A stretch of DNA of 5,018 nucleotides from an uncultured Rhizobiaceae group bacterium (lineage in GTDB: Bacteria; Pseudomonadota; Alphaproteobacteria; Rhizobiales; Rhizobiaceae), in contig CAJQOR010000214.1 in the NCBI GenBank assembly GCA_905479965.1, forward strand, positions 1-5,018. The letters run 5' to 3'. The notes beneath the pieces are model-generated. The model ran no database searches. It was given only the letters and a program-made list of their open reading frames with translations, and was not told the origin of the DNA. Below, in pieces: positions 1 to 4,360 of this stretch. The position numbers were made by a program, and so were the translations under genes. How positions within the stretch are numbered: the stretch's first letter is position 1; every line of letters starts with the position of its first letter.

Positions 1-1312
1 CTACGCGTTGAATATCTTCAATGCGAACACGCTTTGGCTCGCCTGTATTAACAAGATGCCCAAGCAAAGCGTCAACACGTTCAATGTCCAAATCAGGCTC
101 AAAGCTACGACGGAACATAAGTTGGTTAAACGCACCTTCCAATTCGCGGCCACTCGTTGTGATAGTATTTGCGACATGCGTTAAGATAGCTTCAGGAATA
201 TCAAGGCTTGGATCACTCTGCTGAGCAACTTCCAAGCGGTTTTTTAAAATGCGCAAGCGCATTTCATAATCTGGCGCTTCAATCTCGATGGCGACACCAC
301 CTTGCAGGCGGGAGCGAACTCGAGGATCGAGTGATTCTAGCTCCCAAGGCGCTCTGTCCGCAGCCACAACAACTTGCTTGGCAGAATCAAGCAACATGTT
401 TAGCAAGTGACAAAACTCATTCTGGATGGATTTACCCTGCAAGAACTGCATGTCGTCAATGATCAAAAGATCAATGTCGCGGAGTGATTCTTTAAAGGAC
501 AATGCGTCTTTGTCGCGAATAGCGGACGCAAAACGCCACATGAAATATTCAGCGGTGAGATAGACAACACGAGTTGATGGGTTGTTTTGGCTCGCAGCCG
601 CTGCGATGGATTGCAATAGATGTGTTTTACCCAAACCAACATTACTATGAATGAAGAGCGGGTTAAATCGAATAGCACCCAAGCCTGATTCAGAGATCGT
701 TTTAGCTGCAGCAAGCGCTACGCGGTTGGACGCGCCTTCGATATAAGTGGAGAAACCAAAACGATTATCAAGCGGAGAACCAATGACTTTTGCATTGGAA
801 ACATCACTGCGTTTGATCGAGCTTTTTTGATCGAGTGCGAACATGCGATTGGGAGAGGCATTATGAGCATCATCTGCACGCGATGCAGGGCCTTTAAGCT
901 GCTTGGGTGTAGCATCTGTATCAGAGACCATGTTTGCCGTTGGAATGCGCGTTGCTGAGCGGACAACGATCTCAACTTTCATGATCGCATCATCCTCGGT
1001 TTGAAACAACTCAGTGATAACATCAAGATACTTATTGTTGATCCAAGACTTTAAAAAAGTTGTTGGGACGGAGAGGCGATAGACATTGCGGGAGGCGGAA
1101 TGAAGTTTCAAACGACCAAACCAGCTGGTATAGACTTCTTGACCAACCTTTGCCTTTAAACGTTTTTGTACGCGCTCGAAGTTTTTGGTTGCATCTTCAA
1201 TCGAAGTTTCGCCTACTGGTAAAGATGACACTGACGCTGTTACCGTATTGTTTTCCATTTGGAAGTTAGCGTTGAGTTCCTGCCAACTATTTCCATCGCG
1301 CTTGGTCATCAT
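1..1312 (-). CDS. dnaA: Chromosomal replication initiator protein DnaA (C-terminus cut off by the window edge)
   Basis: DnaA is the AAA+ ATPase that binds DnaA boxes, melts the chromosome origin and loads helicase; it also regulates transcription, often its own. One uninterrupted frame gives 437 codons running off the left edge. Numbered from the ATG at 1312: domain I about 40-110 ([14 protein letters not shown], then [11 protein letters not shown]), a variable linker to about 178, and the AAA+ domain from [12 protein letters not shown]. Walker A is [11 protein letters not shown] with Lys229 and Thr230; Walker B is [10 protein letters not shown] with Asp286-Asp287; sensor 1 is AADR (318-320); the box VII arginine finger is probably Arg335; sensor 2 is Arg389 in [12 protein letters not shown]. 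The break falls in RIEDIQRV, the start of the DNA-binding domain IV, so about 70 residues are missing. The usual first glycine of Walker A is Ser223. ATGs at 1312 and 1309 and a TTG at 1318 are all possible starts; the TTG has the better ribosome-binding-site spacing. Identity is certain; the exact start is not. Confidence 0.97.
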   Translation of the reverse strand, partial: MMTKRDGNSWQELNANFQMENNTVTASVSSLPVGETSIEDATKNFERVQKRLKAKVGQEVYTSWFGRLKLHSASRNVYRLSVPTTFLKSWINNKYLDVITELFQTEDDAIMKVEIVVRSATRIPTANMVSDTDATPKQLKGPASRADDAHNASPNRMFALDQKSSIKRSDVSNAKVIGSPLDNRFGFSTYIEGASNRVALAAAKTISESGLGAIRFNPLFIHSNVGLGKTHLLQSIAAAASQNNPSTRVVYLTAEYFMWRFASAIRDKDALSFKESLRDIDLLIIDDMQFLQGKSIQNEFCHLLNMLLDSAKQVVVAADRAPWELESLDPRVRSRLQGGVAIEIEAPDYEMRLRILKNRLEVAQQSDPSLDIPEAILTHVANTITTSGRELEGAFNQLMFRRSFEPDLDIERVDALLGHLVNTGEPKRVRIEDIQRV

Positions 1313-1315
1313 GTC

Positions 1316-1330
1316 CAATTTTATCCCCTC
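1316..1330 (-). promoter_or_regulatory. Ribosome binding site of dnaA, with possible TTG start
   Basis: On the minus strand GAGGGG (1330-1325) is the only purine-rich Shine-Dalgarno-like run ahead of dnaA. It lies 6 nt before TTG at 1318 (8 nt counted from GAGG), but 12-14 nt before the ATG at 1312. The reading is TTG GAC ATG ATG. An in-frame TAA lies seven codons upstream of the TTG, with no other start between. Spacing favours TTG; start-codon strength favours ATG. Confidence 0.5.
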
Positions 1331-1398
1331 GTTACCCTTTTAAATCGCAGCCACATGCATCGGATTTGATTAAAATTTTCATTTTAAATCCGCAACTG

Positions 1399-1427
1399 AT
1401 TGTTTTGTTTATCATTATTTAAGTCAA
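1399..1427 (-). promoter_or_regulatory. Candidate dnaA promoter
   Basis: On the minus strand TTGACT (1427-1422; 5/6 to TTGACA) is followed after 17 bp by AACAAT (1404-1399; 4/6 to TATAAT). Transcription would start near 1392 and leave a leader of about 75-80 nt before dnaA. It is the nearest pair of boxes with ideal spacing upstream of the gene. The -10 box is weak and the surrounding AT-rich DNA makes chance matches easy, so this is tentative. Confidence 0.3.
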
Positions 1428-1428
1428 A

Positions 1429-1444
1429 GGCATGGATGCCATCC
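1429..1444. repeat. Two overlapping short palindromes next to the candidate dnaA -35 box
   Basis: GGCATGGATGCC (1429-1440) is a dyad with 5-bp arms around GG, and GGATGCCATCC (1434-1444) is a dyad with 5-bp arms around one base. They share bases, so only one could form at a time. They abut the TTGACT box at 1427-1422. They could be an operator; no regulator is recognised. Confidence 0.35.
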
Positions 1445-1517
1445 AACAAATTAGACAATAAACAACCCACCAGACGCACCATGGCCCAGATACTACAAAT
1501 ACTCATTACTATAAATT

Positions 1518-1536
1518 GCACATAAGAATAATGTGC
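1518..1536. repeat. 19-bp operator-like dyad GCACAT-N7-ATGTGC
   Basis: GCACAT (1518-1523) and ATGTGC (1531-1536) are perfect 6-bp inverted arms around a 7-bp AT-rich centre. That geometry suits a dimeric regulator contacting successive major grooves. On the minus strand it lies just upstream of a TATAGT hexamer (1513-1508) that could serve as a -10 box, where the dyad would cover the -35 position. No known regulator is assigned; the short arms could be chance. Confidence 0.35.
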
Positions 1537-1601
1537 GATTAAAACCCCCGAAGGACTAGCTTTCAGACACGAGATGTATTTCGCCGCCAGACTTCCCCTC
1601 A

Positions 1602-1727
1602 AAATTTCTAACTCTATTTATGCAGGATGGGGCGAGAATTTCAAGCTCCAAAATTTACGAAATTTTAAGATTTGGGCCTTGACTCGTGTCTAAATTGGGC
1701 GCTGGCCTCGGGTAGAAATTTCTAGCT
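1602..1727. repeat. Three degenerate 12-bp direct repeats plus a 17-bp AT palindrome
   Basis: AAATTTCTAACT (1602-1613), GAATTTCAAGCT (1636-1647) and AAATTTCTAGCT (1716-1727) are direct repeats; the first and third match at 11 of 12 bases, the second and third at 10 of 12. Between the second and third lies AAAATTT-ACG-AAATTTT (1651-1667), a perfect dyad with 7-bp arms. Repeated sites of this size fit a protein-binding array or bent DNA. The function is unknown. Confidence 0.4.
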
Positions 1728-1752
1728 TATTGGATTCATTGAGAATTAATTT

Positions 1753-1820
1753 TTTTAACCAAAAATTTGCAATATGAACTTTTTTTGACAATTTTTTGAC
1801 AATCAAATTTGTGGTTAAAA
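1753..1820. repeat. Long 17-bp inverted repeat framing tandem 11-mers
   Basis: The left arm TTTTAACCAAAAATTTG (1753-1769) and the reverse complement of the right arm, TTTTAACCACAAATTTG (1804-1820), agree at 16 of 17 bases and are separated by 34 bp. The right arm contains TTAACCACA on the minus strand (1818-1810), one mismatch from the DnaA box TTATCCACA; the left arm has TTAACCAAA in inverted orientation. The 34-bp centre is very AT-rich and holds two copies of TTTTTTGACAA. The repeat is directly visible. A role as a DnaA- or CtrA-type control site, or in strand opening, is inference. Confidence 0.6.
1781..1802. repeat. Perfect tandem pair of 11-mers TTTTTTGACAA
   Basis: The 11-mer occurs twice head to tail (1781-1791 and 1792-1802), which places the copies about one helical turn apart. 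Each copy contains TTGACA, identical to the sigma70 -35 consensus on the plus strand. A TAAAAT hexamer follows at 1816-1821, but only 14 bp beyond the second TTGACA, shorter than a normal spacer. A plus-strand promoter is therefore doubtful. Confidence 0.6.
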
Positions 1821-1846
1821 TGATGCACTATTCTTAGCATTTATCG

Positions 1847-1874
1847 CTATAGTACTTATTCTATAGACTATAGA
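1847..1874. repeat. Phased CTATAG heptads
   Basis: CTATAGT (1847-1853), CTATAGA (1861-1867) and CTATAGA (1868-1874) all sit in the same 7-bp phase, with one non-matching heptad (1854-1860) between the first and second. CTATAG is a self-complementary hexamer and contains TATAG, resembling -10 boxes on either strand. This could be a small binding array or a cluster of -10 elements; no matching -35 box was found. Confidence 0.45.
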
Positions 1875-2010
1875 TTCTCATCGATGACTTTTTGGTTGCC
1901 GAGAAATTTGGTATTTATACGGCGTTTTAAGACGGCGGTTTACACTGAGATTGGCATCATGAAAAAAAATCTGCTGCAGCAAATTATTCCAATCCAAAAA
2001 AATCAATACT

Positions 2011-2026
2011 CCCATCCAAGGACGGG
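2011..2026 (-). terminator. Weak second hairpin downstream of rpsT
   Basis: The minus-strand RNA CCCGUC-CUUG-GAUGGG can form a 6-bp stem (one G-U pair) closed by a CUUG tetraloop. A run of seven T residues follows on the same strand at 2002-1996, but starts 8 nt after the stem, too far for a textbook intrinsic terminator. It may back up the terminator immediately upstream, or be incidental. Confidence 0.3.
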
Positions 2027-2038
2027 ACACTCCAACAC

Positions 2039-2062
2039 AAAAACCCGACACATGGCCGGGTT
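2039..2062 (-). terminator. Rho-independent terminator of rpsT
   Basis: About 30 nt past the rpsT stop codon the minus strand reads AACCCGGC-CATGT-GTCGGGTT, an 8-bp stem with one G-U pair and a 5-nt loop. It runs straight into five T residues (2043-2039, the first two inside the stem). Shape and place are typical of an intrinsic terminator. It implies that most rpsT transcripts stop here and that dnaA needs its own promoter. Confidence 0.8.
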
Positions 2063-2091
2063 AAGTGTAACGAAATAGATGAAGCTTCTGA

Positions 2092-2358
2092 TTAAGCAGA
2101 AACTGCTTTCACGCGTGCAGCAAGTCTAGAGATCTTGCGAGACACTGTGTTGGCGTGCATAACGCCTCTGCTTGCAGCGCGCATCAATTCAGGCTGTGCG
2201 GCACGAAGTGCATCGCTTGCAGCTTTTTGATCGCCTGAAGCAATTGCTTCTTCAACTTTGCGGATGAAACCACGAACACGTGTGCGACGTGATTTGTTAA
2301 CTTCTGTGCGAGCTGCAATTTTGCGAGTTGCTTTTTTCGCAGATGTTGTATTAGCCAT
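2092..2358 (-). CDS. rpsT: 30S ribosomal protein S20
   Basis: S20 is a small basic protein that binds 16S rRNA early in assembly of the 30S subunit. The 88-residue product has the family's normal length and composition: an N-terminus [20 protein letters not shown], the central [20 protein letters not shown] helix region, [19 protein letters not shown], and the ending [16 protein letters not shown]. It is almost entirely helix-forming and rich in Lys, Arg and Ala, as expected of an rRNA-binding three-helix bundle. Translation starts at an ATG with GAGAG about 5 nt upstream. A sigma70-like promoter at 2499-2471 gives a leader of about 105 nt, and an intrinsic terminator follows the gene, so it looks monocistronic. 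E. coli S20 represses its own translation; the foldable leader here would permit a similar control, but that is inference. Confidence 0.98.
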   Translation of the reverse strand: MANTTSAKKATRKIAARTEVNKSRRTRVRGFIRKVEEAIASGDQKAASDALRAAQPELMRAASRGVMHANTVSRKISRLAARVKAVSA

Positions 2359-2464
2359 AAAATTCTCTCATTCAAAACAAGCTTTCGCAAAGGCTAAAGT
2401 GCCTTAGCACGTGACATCTTAACGAAAGCAAGAATTAGGTGATGGTCTGAACCCATCTCTTCAT
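2359..2464 (-). promoter_or_regulatory. Structured 5' leader of rpsT with alternative hairpins
   Basis: Downstream of the promoter the minus-strand RNA can form an early hairpin GAUGG-(7 nt)-CCAUC (2457-2441). Next comes a perfect 7-bp outer stem, GCUUUCG (2429-2423) with CGAAAGC (2387-2381). Inside the outer stem two hairpins compete for the same bases: GUGC-UAAG-GCAC (2410-2399) and AAGGC-ACUUUA-GCCUU (2405-2390). The outer stem ends about 12 nt before the Shine-Dalgarno sequence. Such an arrangement suits translational feedback by S20, but no known leader family is recognised and no binding has been shown. Confidence 0.45.
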
Positions 2465-2470
2465 CGCTGG

Positions 2471-2499
2471 CGTATAGCGGGTCAGAGGAAAAAGGTCAA
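2471..2499 (-). promoter_or_regulatory. Sigma70-type promoter of rpsT
   Basis: On the minus strand TTGACC (2499-2494; 5/6 to consensus) is followed by exactly 17 bp and TATACG (2476-2471; 4/6). The predicted start is near 2464, giving a leader of about 105 nt. It sits in the mutM-rpsT gap, where an independent ribosomal-protein promoter is expected, and is the best promoter match in the window. Confidence 0.7.
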
Positions 2500-2524
2500 T
2501 CTGCAAAAGCAATTTTTTTAAGAA

Positions 2525-3415
2525 TCACGTCTGACATTTGGGACAATAAAAGCTTGATCGGCCACTTTGGGTGATCCTTGCAATCACACCGCTGCAGTTT
2601 TCATGCTGACAATTCTTATCCTCTTGGCCATAAGCGTTAAACTGATGTTGAAAATAGCCCATCTTTCCATCTGTTTGAATGTGATCGTTTAAAGTTGATC
2701 CGCCCGCTTTGATGGCGTCAGCGATAACGTTATGAATATGTGTTGTGAGCAAAGAAAGCTTGGCGCTTGGTTTGCCGGCTTTTGTCACAAGGGTTGATGC
2801 TTTACGTTGTGGCGATATCCGCGCCCGCCATAAAGCTTCGCATACATATATGTTGCCCAATCCAGCGATAATTTTCTGATCAAGCAGAACGGATTTCATG
2901 GGTGCATTTTTAGATTTAAGCTTTTGCGCTAAATATTCAGCGCTGACGCCGTTTCCGGTTGGCTCAGGTCCCATGTCTTTAAAATAAGCGTGTTCATCTA
3001 ATTCATGAAGCGGGATGAGCAGCATGAAACCAAACCGTCTGGGATCATTGTATATAACCCTAGCATTGTGGCCGTTGTTATTGAGATAAAAAACAAAGTG
3101 GTCATGTTTGCCGTCTTTTGATTTTTCGTGGGCGAACTGGCCGGGTTGTTGGTCATTCTCATCATCGATAATTCTAAAAGAACCGGACATACCAAGGTGG
3201 GAAACAATTGTTAGCCCATTATCAAGTACGAAAATGAGGTATTTTGAGCGGCGTTTGATATCGGTGATTTTGCAGTTTTTGATACGTGCGACAAAATCGG
3301 CACTAAAGGGAAAGCGCAGATCAGGCCGATTTTGATCAGCATCGATAATTGTTGCGCCATGCATAATGGGTTCAAGGCCACGTCGGACAGTTTCGACTTC
3401 AGGTAATTCAGGCAT
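2525..3415 (-). CDS. mutM: Formamidopyrimidine-DNA glycosylase (8-oxoguanine DNA glycosylase/AP lyase)
   Basis: MutM (Fpg) removes 8-oxoguanine and formamidopyrimidines from DNA in base excision repair, then cleaves at the resulting abasic site by beta,delta-elimination. The 296-residue protein starts MPELPEVETV; Pro2, the N-terminal nucleophile after Met removal, and Glu3 are present. Lys58 in RRSKYLIF is the conserved catalytic-domain lysine. The likely void-filling residues are Met76 (HLGMSG), Arg126 and Phe128 (DPRRFGF). The helix-two-turn-helix carries GLGNIY (185-190) with Asn188. The C-terminal zinc finger has Cys269, Cys274, Cys291 and Cys294, with Arg286 in the QSGRSSFYC loop. An acidic and charged insertion around 84-106 makes it somewhat longer than the E. 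coli enzyme. The ATG at 3415 is preceded by GGAG at 5 nt. It is divergent from ubiE; no clear intrinsic terminator follows it before the rpsT promoter. All catalytic residues are intact. Confidence 0.98.
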   Translation of the reverse strand: MPELPEVETVRRGLEPIMHGATIIDADQNRPDLRFPFSADFVARIKNCKITDIKRRSKYLIFVLDNGLTIVSHLGMSGSFRIIDDENDQQPGQFAHEKSKDGKHDHFVFYLNNNGHNARVIYNDPRRFGFMLLIPLHELDEHAYFKDMGPEPTGNGVSAEYLAQKLKSKNAPMKSVLLDQKIIAGLGNIYVCEALWRARISPQRKASTLVTKAGKPSAKLSLLTTHIHNVIADAIKAGGSTLNDHIQTDGKMGYFQHQFNAYGQEDKNCQHENCSGVIARITQSGRSSFYCPKCQT

Positions 3416-3467
3416 GTGATCTCCATCATATGGCCGACATGTATCAGGCTTTGGGTTGAATTATTGG

Positions 3468-3494
3468 CTTAAATTGCAGATAAAAAAATTTAAG
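3468..3494. repeat. Dyad CTTAAATT-N11-AATTTAAG in the mutM-ubiE divergent gap
   Basis: CTTAAATT (3468-3475) and AATTTAAG (3487-3494) are perfect 8-bp inverted arms around an 11-bp centre, near the middle of the 168-bp divergent intergenic region. The arms include TTAA, but the TTAA-to-TTAA spacing is 17 bp, not the 7 bp of a CtrA site. It could be a shared operator for mutM and ubiE; being almost pure A and T, it may also be chance. Confidence 0.35.
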
Positions 3495-3520
3495 GTCTGG
3501 ATTCAATTGTCACATAGTGC

Positions 3521-3549
3521 TTTTCACTCAGATACACTATATCTATATC
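3521..3549 (+). promoter_or_regulatory. Candidate ubiE-ubiB promoter
   Basis: TTTTCA (3521-3526; 4/6) and TATATC (3544-3549; 4/6) are 17 bp apart and would start transcription near 3556, giving a leader of about 28 nt to the ATG at 3584. An alternative upstream element is TTGTCA at 3507-3512 with TACACT at 3533-3538, but its 20-bp spacer is too long. Both are weak matches. Confidence 0.3.
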
Positions 3550-3573
3550 AAGAAATAAGTATTTGGTGAGCAA

Positions 3574-3586
3574 AGAGGTTTACATG
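3574..3586 (+). promoter_or_regulatory. Ribosome binding site that fixes the ubiE start
   Basis: AGAGG (3574-3578) lies 5 nt before the ATG at 3584. The same frame opens further upstream at TTG 3563 and GTG 3566, but neither has a Shine-Dalgarno sequence at proper spacing. The ATG also gives the normal family length. Confidence 0.75.
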
Positions 3587-4360
3587 TCCACAGACCGAAT
3601 TTCAACAGATGGCGGCATGCAAACGTCCTATGGGTTTCAATCTGTAAACGAGGGCGAAAAACAAACGCTGGTGAATGACGTTTTCCATAAAGTCGCCAAG
3701 CGTTATGACATTATGAATGATGTGATGTCCGGTGGTTTACATCGTGTTTGGAAAGACGCAATGATCACAACGCTCAATCCACGCAAAGATCCCGGCTTTA
3801 GGTTTTTAGATGTGGCGGGTGGCACAGGCGATATCGCGTTTCGTATCGTCAAAGCGTCAAATAATCAGGCAAATGGTGTCGTGCTCGATATCAATGGATC
3901 AATGCTTTCGGTTGGTGAAGAGCGCGCTGAAAAGCAAAATCTAGCGAATAATCTTGAATTTGTAGAAGCAAACGCTGAAGAGCTGCCATTTGAAGATAAT
4001 AGCTTTGATGCCTACACGATTGCCTTTGGTATTCGAAACGTGCCGGACATCGATAAGGCACTTCGTGAAGCTTACCGCGTGTTAAAACGCGGTGGACGTT
4101 TACTAGTGCTTGAATTTTCAGAGGTTGATGTTCCAATTTTGGATAAGGTTTATGATGCTTGGTCATTCAATGCTATTCCAAAATTTGGTGGTGTGATCAC
4201 TGGTGATCAGGAGCCCTATCAATATTTGGTGGAATCAATTCGTAAGTTCCCCAATCAAGATGATTTTGCAGCAATGATAACCCGCGCTGGTTTTGGTAAT
4301 GTGTCTTATAGAAACTATACTGGTGGCATTGCAGCTCAGCACTCAGGCTGGAAGATCTAA
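3584..4360 (+). CDS. ubiE: Ubiquinone biosynthesis C-methyltransferase UbiE (demethylmenaquinone methyltransferase family)
   Basis: UbiE transfers a methyl group from S-adenosylmethionine to ring carbon 2 of the 2-polyprenyl-6-methoxy-benzoquinol intermediate of ubiquinone synthesis. In menaquinone makers the same enzyme methylates demethylmenaquinone; nothing here shows menaquinone use. The 258-residue product matches the usual length. It contains the family signature [16 protein letters not shown] (41-56), the SAM-binding motif [10 protein letters not shown] (75-83), the following acidic strand end VVLDIN (Asp102), [14 protein letters not shown] (129-142), FGIRNVPD (148-155), the second signature [15 protein letters not shown] (165-179) and the C-terminus [12 protein letters not shown]. 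The second signature has Arg169 where many members have Pro. The ATG at 3584 is chosen for its AGAGG site. The stop codon is directly followed by the ubiB start, so the two are almost certainly one operon. Confidence 0.97.
   Translation: MSTDRISTDGGMQTSYGFQSVNEGEKQTLVNDVFHKVAKRYDIMNDVMSGGLHRVWKDAMITTLNPRKDPGFRFLDVAGGTGDIAFRIVKASNNQANGVVLDINGSMLSVGEERAEKQNLANNLEFVEANAEELPFEDNSFDAYTIAFGIRNVPDIDKALREAYRVLKRGGRLLVLEFSEVDVPILDKVYDAWSFNAIPKFGGVITGDQEPYQYLVESIRKFPNQDDFAAMITRAGFGNVSYRNYTGGIAAQHSGWKI

Larger units (their letters stand above)
1313..2091. other. Gene-free rpsT-dnaA intergenic region rich in repeats and dyads
   Basis: This stretch of about 780 bp is clearly more AT-rich than the flanking genes and has no convincing coding sequence. 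Two short frames exist: one minus-strand frame with only a TTG start (1602-1384), and one plus-strand frame (1884-2078). Neither has a good ribosome binding site or a recognisable protein. From right to left it holds the rpsT terminator (about 2039-2062), a second weak hairpin (2011-2026), CTATAG heptads (1847-1874), a large inverted repeat with tandem 11-mers (1753-1820), AAATTT-type repeats (1602-1727), a 19-bp dyad (1518-1536), overlapping short palindromes (1429-1444) and a weak candidate dnaA promoter (1399-1427). GANTC sites, the CcrM methylation target, occur at 1681, 1733 and 1873, about as many as chance predicts. Confidence 0.7.

Noticed and set aside
1321..1329. TTATCCCCT as a DnaA box at the dnaA start
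   Set aside because: Only 7 of 9 bases match TTATCCACA, and the sequence is simply the complement of the ribosome binding site.
1541..1557. TCC-TTCG-GGG with a following T run on the minus strand as a terminator
   Set aside because: Only about 3 bp of stem can form, too weak for intrinsic termination.
1384..1602. Minus-strand 72-residue open frame in the dnaA upstream region
   Set aside because: It opens only with TTG, has no Shine-Dalgarno sequence at proper spacing, resembles no known protein and crosses the dyads and the candidate dnaA promoter.
1565..1691. 9-bp inverted repeat AGACACGAG (1565-1573) / CTCGTGTCT (1683-1691)
   Set aside because: Perfect, but 109 bp apart; about one such 9-bp pair is expected by chance in a gap of this size.
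1746..1758. Two TTAA tetramers as a CtrA site
   Set aside because: They are 5 bp apart, whereas CtrA sites need TTAA-N7-TTAA.
1681..1877. Three GANTC (CcrM methylation) sites at 1681, 1733 and 1873
   Set aside because: From base composition I would expect two or three in the whole gap, so there is no enrichment, although methylation control of dnaA is known in Caulobacter.
1884..2078. Plus-strand 64-residue open frame, with an inner ATG at 1959 (39 residues, MKKNLLQQII)
   Set aside because: No convincing ribosome binding site or promoter, low-complexity composition, no signal peptide, and its end runs through the rpsT terminator.
2501..2519. TGC-AAAA-GCA followed by seven T residues on the plus strand as a terminator
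   Set aside because: The stem is 3 bp and there is no plus-strand gene upstream; on the mutM strand it has no T run after it.
3563..3583. Upstream start for ubiE (TTG 3563 or GTG 3566)
   Set aside because: No Shine-Dalgarno sequence for either; the ATG at 3584 has AGAGG at 5 nt and gives the normal UbiE length.
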